DNA from: Coix lacryma-jobi var. lacryma-jobi
Taxonomy: Eukaryota; Streptophyta; Magnoliopsida; Poales; Poaceae
Assembly (NCBI GenBank): GCA_009763385.1
Contig: CM019825.1
Span: forward strand, 21,443,499 to 21,507,498
Length of the DNA stretch: 64,000 nt
Direction: 5' to 3'
Of this stretch, positions 42,660-54,569 are shown one piece after another (position 1 is the first letter of the stretch; every line of letters begins with the position of its first letter). The notes beneath the pieces are model-generated. The model worked only from the letters and a program-made list of their open reading frames with translations. It was not told the DNA's origin and made no database searches. The translations under genes and the position numbers were made by a program.

Positions 42660-43155
42660 CATACCTATGCTAAAAATATCATGTCAAAATAATAAAGTTT
42701 ATAATAGTATATTTAGCATGAGTAAGTTTATAGATTTATATCTGTCAAGCTTAATTGATATATTAATATTTTTTATTTTGAGCTGATATTTTTAGCATAG
42801 TCATGATTTGGCGATATACATATTCTATGATTTTTCAAGATTTTTAGTGTCCAACAAATATATGAATAAATTAACCATGGTATAATTTTGCTTATTTATG
42901 AAGGGAGGAAAAATGATCATTTTAGTGCAAAATGATATTTTATCATGTAGTTCTCATCATATAGAGTGTAGAAGATTTTATAGTATAATTTTCGGGCACT
43001 TATATGATTTTATATCAATTTTGTAAATTTATTTTATTATTCACGGTGTCTATCAGCAAATTTGATAAGAAGCGGAGTGTCTTTCAGCAAATGGCTTCAC
43101 TTTGAGTGTTCGTCAGCAAACGGCCTCCACTTCCAGTGTCCGCTGGCCAATTTCC

Positions 43156-45914
43156 CCAAAAAAACCGCCTAGCTAGATTGTATGTTTTGTTCTTCACTTG
43201 TCATTGTTTTCTCTCTTTGTTAGTTTGTTGTTACGAGTAAGTTAGAGTGTAGTTAATAAACTTGATTAAAACATGGTTGAAACTAGCCAACCTCGGTGCA
43301 CTACATTTTATTTTCGACATGATGGGTTAATATTGCCTAATGTTCGAAGAGTATAATACACAAGTGATTCCTAAGCTTGTCCTTCGGTATCATTCACTTC
43401 CTCTAACTCCAAAAAAATGTGTTTTCATGTTTCCTAATTTGTCTTGGGATGACATCTAAGTCTCAAACTCTCATAATACCATTTTCAAATCCCTATACTT
43501 GTGGCATGGTATAATTTAGGTCTCTAAACTTACATCAATGTCCAAACATGCCTAGCAAGCTTGAAGGAACAAGACATGGGCGGAAGGTGCTTGGCTGCGA
43601 GATTTACTTGGTGATAGATGGTAAACGATGTCGGATCCAACATAAAATACAAAGTAGGGGCTTGCTTCTTCTTCCTTCCATTATATCTTCCTCGTCTTTG
43701 TTCTTCTTCCTTTTTCTTCCACAAAAATGAAAGACTGGCTTATTAAGGTGGATCCATTGTGTGGGAGGCGGTAGGGGGCTCAAGCCCCACCCACCCTACA
43801 GTTGGATTCGCCTCGACCACCCCTGATGGTAAATGTCTTATTCTTTGATCAAGGTGGAAACTCACAGGCAAAACAATCATCTAATCGTCCACCTTTCTCT
43901 TCCTCGTAGGGGTATTAGCTTTGGCCTCATACGCTCCATTATTAAGGATGTTGTGGCCTTTGATGTAAAGCCATAGAGGATGAAGAACTAGCTTTAGGCT
44001 CTTTCCTATTATATTTTGTGGTCCTCAAGGTGGAGAAAAGAAGCTAGAGAGGTTGATCGAACTAAGGATAGTGATGCGGTGTTGCTACTTGCTATAAATT
44101 GGAGATGGAGAGATTGGAAGAGGGGGGAACATGGAGATGGAAAGAGCCTAAAGCTAGCTTGTGGGCCGTAGACCTGAGTCACGAGATCTACCGGCATCCC
44201 ATGTCAAGACATGGAGAGCGTTGAGGCCTATTTAGATTTAAATTACACCTTGTAACAAAGTTAAGGGACCTGCAAAAATTATTTTGGGAGTGGTATGATG
44301 GCAACAAAAAATCTTCAGTAAACCTATTTTTTATTTTCTAGATGCAAATTATTAGAAACCAGTGGTGGTGGGTTTGTTTTTATTTCTTTCCATATTTATT
44401 TAGAAGGTTGTCAAAACAGTTTTTATTTTGGGATGTTAGGTTGTGTTATTTTGGGATCATGTCGCTTCTTCTAACTCTTCTATACAAGTACGAACTACGA
44501 AGGCCGAAGGGTGGTGGCTTGTGGGTTGTCCTTTTGCTGCGGAAATGACCCAAACCTGATGGAGAAAGGACGCCAAAGTCACACACTATGAACGACAAAG
44601 TAAACATGCCAATTGCTTATAATTTACTTATTTGCCTATAGATTTGGTATACTCGTACGCTTTTGGTAGTAGTCGTGCTATATGATGCATTGACGCTAAC
44701 AAGTGGAAAAGAAGGCAGAATTCAGACAGGGTATTGGATCAGAGATGCAGAGGAGCCTAATGCCTATGGAAATGGAACACACCGATTTGTGCAACGATCC
44801 GGCACGCGAACGTTGAAAGCGACACGCATACACAATACAAATCCGCAACTAGCAAAACAGGGCCGAACTCCCATCTAGGGGCACAATCGTCACGTGTACA
44901 TCTTGCGTGTTTACTTTCAGTTTTGCCTTTTTGGCATGAAGTTTCGTCGTTAACCTCTTACATACATGAAAAAAACAATGAGTTATATCATGTCACGATC
45001 TCAACAAACAGTCAAAACCTGCACCTGCACGAGCCTTACAGCGTCGAGTGCTCGTTTTTTTTACATCCCTACTAAAGGACACCTAATGATATTAAATTGT
45101 TTATTAAAAGTTAATTAATGGTGGCAGCAATGTAGTAGCTATCATGTGGCCATCAGTCCCAGACTCATATTGCAATTCTCCCGTTCTTCTGCAACACAAG
45201 TCGTGTCCCTTTCTCTACGAACAGCACAGCGATGGAGAAAGCGTGACAAGAACTCGCATTTGGTACATGGCACACTGCTTGGGTTACCATTTCGTCCATG
45301 CTTTTGCTTTGTGATGACTAACCATCGAACGTGACAGGACCTGCAGTCACGTCTTTCCCAAATCATACTTCAGCGCGAAGCTTTTGCCCCCTCCCTCGCC
45401 TCTTCGATTTCTCACAAGGATTTCGCCATCTGAAAATCAATGGCAGCGGCCAGCGGGTGGTGATTGAAAACCCCTGCTCTCTGAACAAATCAATGGCAAA
45501 ACGCTAAGCATTTTCAGTTTCCACCATCCAACCTTCAGTTGCAAGGTTATACTCCAATGGTCCTGGCATTAGTTGCCTAGTAGCAAACAATTGCATTAGC
45601 ATGTCAGCATCAGCAGTTAACACGAGCAGAGACGCACATTTTTTTTTAATTATTTTTGAAAGTTAGACAGACACACAGCTTTGGAAGCACAAGGCCATAA
45701 TTCAGGGAGCTTGTTAGTCAGTCCTTTTCAGGATGTACATATCAAGGTATTACTTCGACAAAAACGTGCAGCTGAAAGCATAGCCCCACAAAAGACTGGA
45801 GAAGTAACAGGAAAAAAAAAAAGAGAACCTATGTATACAACTATACGTATGATATCCAACAGGAGCACGGGTATTCACTGTGAAAATACACCAGGTGCCA
45901 CCCTGCGAGTTTAT
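43156..45914. other. Intergenic region downstream of the host gene
   Basis: About 2.7 kb without a supportable gene. Open stretches up to about 75 codons (for example 44663-44878) match nothing recognisable. The part next to 45914 includes the 3' UTR of the - strand gene. A segment near 43450-43560 has a 'CCCTATACTTGTGGCATGG'-like repeat feel but no defined termini. Confidence 0.5.
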
Positions 45915-48046
45915 TTACATATGTATATGGTCTATATGAACACCGCCCCGGCATAGCGGGCAGGACGCGTGCCGAAGGAGCCAGTTGTCGATGCACCGCA
46001 CGTGGAATATGTGTTGGCACAGAGGCAGGGCCCTCACAAATTGTTGTGCTCCGAAATCCTGGCATCATTGATTTACCATGTCATCAGTACAGGACAAGGA
46101 GCTAATTGCTCTTGTGTATCAAGAGATAGGTAGAATACAGCATGTCAAAATCACACTAACCTGGAGGCAGACTGAGCAGCAGCTGCTATCAGTTTCCTGA
46201 TCACAGTTGCTTGCAGCACTGAACCTCATCTTTGGGATCCTATCGATCAAATCCCTTGACATGCCTCCTGTACTGCCAGTTTCGAAAAGGTCATTGTTGT
46301 CGATGAATGGTGTGCTCATTAGACTCATCTGCATAACACAAATCATTGATCAGACCCAAGTATTGGCAGAAGCAACAAAAGCTGGCAATCACATAAACTT
46401 GCAAACCAACGTTAAATGAAATATGGCTGCATTTTAGTTGATCTCTAGCACTAAAATGCAGATCTAGATATTTCTATGACTAGAAACTTCTTCTAGCAGG
46501 GAGTATGGTGCGCATTATTATCCACATAACCATTTAATGCAGAGATACCCATACACCATTAATCCTACGGTCTGAAAATGTATCTTGCATTAACTGATCA
46601 CTAGATTTATTTTTCTAAACAGAAGTAGCTGCTAGTGGGGTATCTACAACTTGAGGGTACTAAGAAGTCCGTACCTGGCTTTGCACTGCACGCTGTAGCG
46701 CTGGACTGACTTTCTCCCACACAATTCTTCCACTGAAGAGGCTAGAGATGATGTCCAGCTGGGAGAACCGATGCAGAACAAAAATTAGAACAGAAACAGA
46801 TACTGGTGAAGTAAAACTTTAATGCACACAGCAGACAAACATCGTGTTGGTATTGTCATTAGAGCAGCAACTAACTTAGCAGAAGACGTAATTTGGTCAA
46901 TTGAAATGGTAATCTAAAGTTGATGCCACTCTTGCTTGTCCTTTTTTTTTAAAAAAGAAAAGTTTATGCAGTCGACAACAGGGAAGTATGCTGGAGACTA
47001 GATTAGGTATATGAAAATGATCTTTCACCTCCCTCCCTCCCTCCCTGAATGGGAGAGAGACAGAAAGTAGGCCACTAGATTCTTCCACTCACCACAAAGA
47101 GAATGCTGTATTTTCCTGAATGGCTGGACCTCCAAATCTCGATGCAGGACTCAACAGCTTCAATGGAGAAGACTGCTCCAGAAACTGCTCCAACGCCAGC
47201 CCCACGGAACATGCCGCTTTCCGTGGACATCCCCATGAAGGCACCAATGAAGATTCCGACGAGCGAGCCCACTGCAGCCAAGCACAAACGAATCACGATC
47301 AAAACGAGGTGGAGCTAAAATTTACCATTCACGGTAGAATTGTACTCCTAGCAGCTAGCTAGTAGGAGTGAGTGTTGCACACAAGATCAATTGGTCGGCA
47401 TGGAACAATCCGGTGAAACAAACAGAGGAAGTAAAAAAAAAAGATGAATCTTTATGAAACCTAGTGCCACAAAGAGGTACTGCTACAAGCTTTGCTCACA
47501 AGGCAAGCATATACCCCCCTCACGCCATGACGGAAGTGGCAAGGAATCTACAAGATTTCCGGTTTCAGGATTGAATTCGTTCCCAATTTGAGGAAACAGG
47601 GGCCACAAAAGGGCAAGAGGCCCAGAGAGAGGGGGAGCAGAGAGCGTGCGCGTCGGTGGCGAGAAGCAAGGAGCAGTCCGGCGGTCCCGAAAGGCCTGAA
47701 ATTAACGCTACTCCATTGACCCCGGTTTCCCGAGCGAGGAACCCACGGATTCCGCAGCCACCAACCCACCGAATTGAACCCAGCGGCCCGGCCAGAGACC
47801 GAAATCGAGGAGGAAGAATGGCGAGGGAGCTTCCCCCAATTGATCAAGCGAGGGGAGGGGGGGCTCGGGCAACGTACCGACGGCGAAGACGCAGGTGAGC
47901 AGCGCGCCGAGCGCCCACCCGGCGGCCCGCGCTGCGACGGCGGCGTGCCTGGCGCACGCCCGCCGCAGGGCGTCAAAGCGGCGGCAGGGGCCTGGAGCAG
48001 CGGCGGCCCGCGGGGAAGAAGAAGAGGGGGAAGGCGCCGAATCCAT
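45915..48046 (-). CDS. NIP1-like: Host gene: RING-H2 membrane protein of the NEP-interacting protein family, 247 residues, five exons
   Basis: Exons inferred on the - strand are 48046-47878, 47271-47093, 46758-46675, 46328-46161 and 46058-45915. All introns are GT-AG and the 744 coding bases give one frame. Residues 1-40 are Ser/Ala/Arg-rich. Hydrophobic segments at about 42-67 (GWALGALLTCVFAVVGSLVG) and in the Gly-rich part to about 100 (RGAGVGAVSGAVFSIEAVES) are membrane segments typical of NIPs. WEKVSPALQRAVQSQ and the 'MSLMSTPF' segment follow. The RING-H2 finger is C195-C198-C214-H216-H219-C222-C233-C236 (CSVC; CQHIFHVRC; CPLC). It is a likely E3 ubiquitin ligase. In Arabidopsis, NIPs are thylakoid RING-H2 proteins that bind a phage-type RNA polymerase. 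It could equally be annotated as an ATL-type RING protein. Confidence 0.9.
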
Positions 48047-48534
48047 GTCTGCGACGGGCGAGCTCGATCAATCCGGGGAGCGAGCCGGGCATGCTATGGA
48101 GTATGGAGGGGGGACGGTCGCGCGCGCGTATATATAGGAGAGGCCCCGGAACCGGAAGGTGCCGCGCCCCCGCCCACGCGGGAAGGAGAAGCAGGAGGAG
48201 GGAGGGAGGGAGAAATCTTGAGGGTTAAGCCGGAAGGAGGAGGGGACGAGCGAGTCCTAGAGCGAGACGAGACGACGAAGAGGCGGGGGGACAGGGAGGG
48301 AGCGGCCATTAATGCGAGGGGAAAGAGAAATCGAGAGGGTGGCGTCACGGCCACGGGAAAGCGGGCGGAGGCGAGTGAGGAAGGCGGCCGCCGTTTCCCG
48401 AGCCGCGTGGACGACGGGCCGAGCGCCGTAGCGGGTGGGCCGGGTCAGGAGGGGCTGGCTCGGTCCGGTCGTGCGGTTTAGTTTGGGTCCATGACTGATG
48501 ACCATGCATAATTTTTTTTCTTCTCTAATACTTA
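48047..48534 (-). promoter_or_regulatory. 5' UTR and proximal promoter of the NIP-like gene
   Basis: The TATA box (TATATATA, 48129-48136, in context CCTATATATACGCG on the - strand) lies about 83 bp upstream of the ATG. This implies a 5' UTR of roughly 50 bp. The upstream region to the Tourist element is GC- and purine-rich with several GGAGGGAG runs. Confidence 0.65.
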
Positions 48535-49194
48535 GGGGCTGTTTGGCATGACTCTAGAGCCGAATTCCAAGCTAGAGCTGGCTAGAGCTAGCCAAACACC
48601 CCAACTCCAAAAATTTTTGGAGCAGCCCAACTCCATAGAGTTCATACAACTCTAGTTCATTTTTGTGGAGCACCTCTTTCCCAACTCCAGAACCCTCCAA
48701 AATAGACCTCGACATGGAGTTTCAAAGTAATTACCTGCAATTGTCATCCATTACACACTTGAACCGTTATTTTTTCTTTTCTATCCGCCCCCATCCTGTT
48801 TCACCGCAAGGCCGCACGCCCGCACCCCTCCCCTCCAGGCCCGACACTCTCTTTCTCTCTGCGCTCACACCTGGGCGCGACGACGCCGCTCCGGCCTTCA
48901 CCCTGCCTTCAACCTTGCTCTTATTTTGGATTATTTGATGGATACGTATCTTGTAATATGTTGGCACATGCGATTCTCATGCTTGTTTGCTAGTGGACAG
49001 ATCTTTGAAATGCAAACTGCGTAACCAAGGGCAAAGTGGGCAATCCACGCTGATAAAACATCATTCTGGAGCTGAGAGTACCCATTGAGCCAAACGCCCT
49101 CTTCAGACAGCTCTAACTCCACTCAGAGCTAGCTCCAGCTGGATTTCTGGAGTGGAGCTGCTCTATCTAGAGTTAGAGCCATGCCAAACAGCCC
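48535..49194. mobile_element. Tourist-like (PIF/Harbinger) MITE upstream of the NIP-like gene
   Basis: 660 bp flanked by TTA on both sides. The termini are inverted repeats, GGGGCTGTTTGGCATGACTC at the left and GGGCTGTTTGGCATGGCTCT reading back from the right. The TTA duplication and GGGCTGTTTGG start fit PIF/Harbinger MITEs. Long, imperfect inner arms carry many AGCTAGAGCTGG-type units. It begins about 400 bp upstream of the gene's TATA box. Confidence 0.82.
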
Positions 49195-49397
49195 TTAATA
49201 ACAACAACAGTTGACAATTTCATCAGCGCGGATAATCGGATATAATCGCAACGTCGTAATCAGAAAATAGCGGGTTTATAAAATATATATGAATCCAATT
49301 CGATCGGACTTGTGGCGCACATAGCACAATTTTTTGTTCTACTTTGATATTATTAATACAAGTAGTTGGTCAAAGCAAATTGATATTCTAATATATA

Positions 49398-49555
49398 CTC
49401 TCTCTCCATCGTTTTTGTTTCTCGAGAAATAACTTTAATAAGTAAATATATTTTTTAAAAATATTATATTTGCGGTGTTATTATTAAAAACTTTAAATCT
49501 AATTTTTAATAAATTTATTTACAAATATAAAGTGACAGTTAATTTAGGATGAAAG
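49398..49555. mobile_element. Degenerate Stowaway-like MITE
   Basis: TA flanks; left terminus CTCTCTCTCCATCG, right terminus (reversed) CTTTCATCCTAAATTAACTG. The termini are diverged, so the call rests on TA flanks, size and AT-rich interior. Confidence 0.5.
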
Positions 49556-50276
49556 TACTCTATTACATTAGCTAGTAGGAGTACAAACGGAGGAAGCTTT
49601 AAAACTGTTCAAACCTGTGTCAATCAAGCTTTAAACCTGTTCAGTTCTCGTTCATTTTCATGATTTTATCGGTCAAGAAATTTAGGCACGATTGAAGCGG
49701 AAGCTTCTAATTAAGGAAAAGTCAATATATCAATAACGGTGTTATAAATCGCAAAGCATAATGGTTTTGTTTGAATTGAAAATTATTATTCGGTGGATGA
49801 GTTTTATTTACGAGTGCCTAGCTTGCGCTTGCGCGTGCTCCACTCCACTGTTGATATCATGACAAACACCAACCATGACCATGATATGTTTTGTTGTTGC
49901 AGGACTTATTGCATCTGATTGTACTATAACTAAGAATAACACTCCATCCATTTCATAAAAATATGTGTAGCCTGTTTCAGCATGCGTGGGCAAATTGGCA
50001 GCTAAAGACAGTATGTGAGCAACAATGTTCTCCTCCTGATCGTCAGGGCAGAGAACACAGAAAGCTGTTCGGTTGGATGTTGAAGTTTCTTCAGGCTAGT
50101 CTGGAAGTGCAAGGTAACGACGCCCAGGGTCAAATAATTTTTTGCTTGGTTGATCCTGATATAAATTTGTAGAGAATATGTTAACACCTATAATCTAACT
50201 TTAACTTGGGACAAAAGTAAGACACCTTGCACTATATTGGTATACAAATATTATGTCTCTATGCATACATTTCATT
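49556..50276. other. AT-rich intergenic stretch, nothing recognised
   Basis: No coding or RNA gene and no transposon termini could be supported. Confidence 0.45.
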
Positions 50277-50608
50277 CACTACAACAAAACGGGTCTTTGG
50301 ACGATCTATCAACTAAGCTATAGTCTCGGTAAAAAAATGTGTCCGGGGCTAAAGACTTTTAAGCCCTGGTTGGTGTTACCAACCGGGACTAAAGGTGTTT
50401 CACGAGTGAATTCAAAAGTAAAACATCCAGATCTATATCATGTGAGTTTGTAATTGTGCGCGAGACAAGAGATGCTGACTTCAAATCTCATAGACGCATA
50501 TTTATTTTTTCCCTTATGGAAGGCTTTAGCCCCAGTTGGAAGCATCCGGCACTAAAGGTGATTGTTACAAGCCTACAACCGGGGCTAAAGCTCATATTTG
50601 TACTAGTG
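50277..50608. mobile_element. Small non-autonomous CACTA element
   Basis: 332 bp starting CACTACAACAAAAC and ending TTTGTACTAGTG, flanked by a 3-bp duplication ATT, as is usual for CACTA transposons. The interior contains ACCAACCGGGACTAAAGG and CCGGGGCTAAAG, subterminal motifs widespread in grass CACTA MITEs. Confidence 0.85.
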
Positions 50609-51260
50609 ATTGTAAGGAAAATAATTGATATGCCCTTTACTTGGAGGATAAAAATTAAAATAGCATCCGTGAAAACTTTATTGAAATATTACACATAAAT
50701 TTTATATTGGAGAGGTCCCTTTTTAAATCAGATTATCACACCGAATTTGACTTTGACCTGCAGACTGAAATACTGGACAACTTAGACATCAACCGTTAAA
50801 AATAGACAAAACACACTCTTGCTCAACCTCCTTGTTTTGGCGTTGAAATGAGTAGTAAGTACTTTTACTGCCGCATAAGTTCCATTAATCTCAATAAAGT
50901 ATATCTTGTTGGAACATTTATTTGAACTTATAGGTGCTAACATATTTTAAAAAAAATCTTTGTCAAAATAAACAAAGTTTGATTTTGGATAGATCAAAGT
51001 CAAGTATAATTTGGTAGTTTTATATATGTTTAATTTATATATATTTGTGTGGCTATAAATGGTTGCGGCTAGAAATGGCTGCGGGAATGGTTGTGCACCA
51101 AGTCCTCGACAATATATACAATACATGACGTACGGTCAGTCTCTTCTTCCAAGCATGATTTGCGTAGGGTCAAATTCATTCATCATTTAGTTGGAAGGAG
51201 GTTAGGCCGAAGGCGTGGTATGCATGTCAAGAAGAGTTGTACATCATCAGTACATGTACT
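50609..51260. other. AT-rich intergenic stretch
   Basis: No gene recognised. TTATAGGTGCTAACATATT (about 50929) is the inverse of a motif at about 50173, flanking the CACTA element, but no element could be defined. Confidence 0.45.
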
Positions 51261-52712
51261 ACAGATAACTAGGATCTTACCCACCGAACTTATCTTGGCC
51301 TCCCTCAGGTCTAGACCTCAGGATTTCCTACCTTTGGTCAGCAAGTGTGAAAAGCAGATTGACAGGGATCTCCACCGCCTTCCTCAATCAAGCAGGTAGA
51401 CTGCAGCTCACCAATGTTGTATTCTCTGCATTGCCTACCTTCTTTATGTGCTCCCTTGTACTGTCCAAGAGCATCATCAAGCAAATTGACAAATAGAGGA
51501 AACACTGTATGTGAAGACGATCAAAGATAAATGCAAGAAAACCACCAAAAGCGACGTGGAAGATGGTATGCGTCCCAAAAGATGAAGGTGGACTAGGAGT
51601 GATTGACATTGAAAAGCAGAACAAGGCGTTGTTGACATATTACCTCCACAAGTTTTTTAATAAATTGGACATCTCTTGGGTGCACTTGGTTTGGAAAAAA
51701 ATCTACAAGAATGGGAAGCTCCCAAGTCATATAGGAAAATGATCCTTCTGGTGGAGGGGCAGCCTTAAACTACTACCTTGTTTCAAGAGCCTAGCCAAAC
51801 CTCAAGTTAAAAACAGTGAATCCTCCCTCTTCTGGCATGATAGTTGGACAAATCAACCTCTAGCACTCTTTGAGGGTGCCAGTAACCAAGAGGACATCCA
51901 AATATGTTTTAGCTCCCCTCTCTCAGAATAGTTAAAATGCAGGATATCCGACAGATGATTCGGTCCCCTATTTGAGTGATGAAGATGACAGAGGGAATAA
52001 GGGATCTATAGTTGGGGATCTAGGTTTTTTTTTTTGCTGCTGCTAAGGTCTATAGAATTCTATTGGAGCATTTTGAAATCCACTCTTCTTACAAGTGGTT
52101 TTGTAAAAGCAATTGTCAGCCAAAGCACAAGGTGTTCTTCTGGCTGCTAATCAAAGACAAGTTAAGCACAAGGAATATTTTTGAAAAGGAAGAATATGCA
52201 GCTTGATTCTTATAATTGTGTGCTTTGCAATATGCCGACGGAAGAAAAAGTAGACCATCTTAATTTTTATAGATTGCCCCATGGTCGTAATGTGTCGGGA
52301 TATAATTGGATTAGACATACCCTTGGATGGTAGTTTACTGAATTGGCTTCTAAGTTGAAGATTCAGCTAAACTCTCCTTGTTCATGGACACCATTCTTCT
52401 AATGTGTTGGACAATCTGGACTACAAGAAATGAGCTTATCTTCAAAGAGATTCAAATGAACCTGACAGACTGCATAAAGTTTTCTTCAAGGAGCTCTCTA
52501 TGCTTCAGTACAGAGTCAAATCAAATCAGGCAGACCAGTTTACTTCATGGATGCAAAGCTTGATCGGAGGAGTTGTTTCGAGCTTCTGATGCTCATTTTA
52601 TTGAGGCTGTTTTTCTCTTCTCTACCTCTCTCCTTTGTAGTTTTCTGTACCTCTCGTTTTTTTCCGTAACCTTCTAAGTTATAATAAATGCACCAAATTC
52701 GTCCAAAAAAAA
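51261..52712 (+). mobile_element. 5'-truncated L1-type LINE remnant (RT C-terminus and zinc-binding domain)
   Basis: Broken frames read QDFLPLVSKCEKQIDR, RLQLTNVVFSALPTFFMCSL (end of the LINE RT), WKMVCVPKDEGGLGVIDIEK, then KWFCKSNCQPKHKVFFWLLI and a C-x-x-C stretch (the RT zinc-binding domain of plant L1 elements). Stops and shifts are frequent. The remnant ends in a 3' UTR with an eight-base A-run (52705-52712). Most of ORF2 and all of ORF1 are missing. The target duplication was not found. Confidence 0.8.
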
Positions 52713-53187
52713 GTGTATGTATGGAATGTTGGTATATATATCTAGCTAGGTTGGCGCTGCGCTAGATATTAGTATTATTGAAGAGCGAGCTAGCTAGCTA
52801 ACGATCAAACAATGAATGAAGCACATAGCTGATGCGTGCGGCCATGGCATGCATGTCAAATATATACACCCGACGTACGATCGACTACATATAATGCCTA
52901 GCGTTGGAGTGTCCCATCCGGCTTTTCCTCCTTGGATCGATCTATCCATTATTAGCGGCTCAGCGTATACGTGTGTGTGTGTTCAGATATATTGCTACAT
53001 GCATGCAAAATTGGTCACCGATAATGCTGGCGAAGTGAACCAACACGACAAGATAAAAGAAACAAAAAAACCTTTGGTGTAAACGCTATTGGACACAGTC
53101 TGTCCATTTTGGTTACACACACAAAACCACAAGTGATTATGGGTCTGTTTTTGGCAGAGCTCAACTCCTAGATTCTCTGGTTCACCT
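52713..53187. other. Intergenic stretch with a possible MITE terminus
   Basis: No gene seen. GGGTCTGTTTTTGGCAGAGC at 53140 resembles the Tourist-like terminus at 48535, and 53188 begins a CACTA end. It may be one more element interrupted by the CACTA insertion. Confidence 0.4.
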
Positions 53188-54287
53188 CACTACGCGAAAA
53201 CCAATCTTTGCCGAGTGTAATTTTTTCTTTGCCGAGTATTTTTTTTTGGCACTGCCGAGTACCAAATAAAACACTCGACAAAGAAAAAAACCTCGGCAAA
53301 GAAATTATTTACCGAGTATTTTTTTGGCACTCGGTAAAGAGCGATTTGCCGAGTGTTTTTTTTACACTCGACAAAGCTAATTTTCAAATCATATTTTGAA
53401 GCAGTAAATTAATTTAAATGAAAAAGTTTTCAACTACAAAGTTGTTTAACTTATCAAGATGAACAATTTTTGTTTTGGTGATTTATTCATTTGACAAACT
53501 TAAAATAAATTTGTTCACAAATCTTACGTATCTGTCAGATAGTTTATGAAACTATAAGAGTGATATATAATGTTTGTGAATAATATTAGAACACAATGTC
53601 GGATGCATAAATGGTCAAACAACCAAAATAAATTTGTAGATCTTGACAAGTTATGAAAGTTTGTAGTTGATAACTTTTAAATTTCAAGTCATCTAGTTAT
53701 GCAAAACTGCGTTCGAATTTGAAAAATTTAAAATTCGAATTTTTAAAAATACCTCGGATGGAAAAAGGACCAAATAAAAGTTGTAGATCTCAAAAAGTTA
53801 TGAAACTTTATAGTTGACAACTTTTTTATTTAAAATCATCTTGTCTGGCAAAACTGTATTTGAATTTAAAAATTTTAAAATTTGAATTTTTTAAAATATT
53901 CAGATGGAGAAATGACCAAAATAAAAGTTATAGATCTTGAAAAGTTATGAAACTTTGGTGTTGACAACGTTTTGATTTGAAATCATCTTGTCAACAAAAA
54001 CTACGTTTCAAATTGTCAAATTGAAATTCAAATTTTATAAACGACTTCAGATGGAAAAACTACCAAAATAAAGTTGTAGATCTCAAAAAGTTAGAAAACT
54101 TTGTAGTTGACAACTTTTTGATTTAAATTCGTTTAGGGCCTCAAATAAGCAAGTTACACTCGATTTAGTATAATATACGGGGAACCGAAACGGAGATAGA
54201 ACTTATATGAGTATGTAGTGCACTGGTAGATGAGGCTCCGCGCGAGCGTACGTGAGAGAAAATTGTGTGAAAAACATCATGACTTGT
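53188..54287. mobile_element. CACTA transposon end, interrupted by element D
   Basis: It begins CACTACGCGAAAACC. Within 180 bp it carries at least eight direct and inverted copies of TTTGCCGAGT / ACTCGGCAAAG-type motifs, the usual subterminal transposase-binding repeats of one large grass CACTA group. A 147-bp tandem repeat follows. No transposase code is visible. The other end would lie beyond element D, outside the window. Confidence 0.8.
53626..54132. repeat. ~147-bp tandem repeat (3.5 units) inside the CACTA element
   Basis: Units start at 53626, 53772, 53919 and 54066 with AAATAAA..TTGTAGATCT. Each continues with AAGTTATGAAACTTT, GTTGACAACTTTTTGATTT and TCAGATGGA-type ends. The last is partial. 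Divergence between units is moderate. Confidence 0.85.
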
Positions 54288-54561
54288 TGTCGGTGTTTCG
54301 TACCCGGGGTATCACACCAACGAGTAATATGATCGCGTGCTTCTCTTCCTGGATGGTGATGCAAGGGGACACAAGGATTTATCCTGGTTCGGGCAAAGAA
54401 GGCCCTACGTCCAGCGGGGGGAGATGTTCTTGTATACTTACACCTAAGTGCTTGTACAGGGGAGAATACAAGCTCAGTGAGCGTGGACCGGAGTCCGGAC
54501 TCGTGTCTGTGCGTGGACTCGTGTGTTGTGTCCGTCCTCCTGAATGAGGGCCCTAGTGTCC

Positions 54562-54569
54562 CTTTTATA
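54562..54569 (-). promoter_or_regulatory. TATA box in the element D LTR
   Basis: The + strand CTTTTATA reads TATAAAAG on the - strand, at the position equivalent to 1356-1363 in element A. Confidence 0.78.

Larger units (their letters stand above)
17037..43155. mobile_element. Second MULE-type fold-back transposon, split by Sirevirus B
   Basis: The left half is 17037-17390 and the right half 42660-43155. The left begins GGAAAATTGGCCAGCGAACA and the right, reversed, begins GGAAATTGGCCAGCGGACAC. The arms match inward (CACTTTGAGTGT type segments, ATCATTTT..CCTCCCTTC). Without the retrotransposon it would be about 845 bp. Its inner arm resembles the element at 15904-16736, so the two are relatives. 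The flanks are A-runs, so the target duplication cannot be fixed exactly. Confidence 0.78.

Noticed and set aside
44663..44878. 71-codon open frame as a small host gene
   Set aside because: No recognisable similarity, no promoter or splice context, and its length is expected by chance.
50173..50948. Inverted 19-bp motif around the CACTA element as the ends of another transposon
   Set aside because: Similarity does not extend inward or outward beyond about 20 bp and no target duplication is present.
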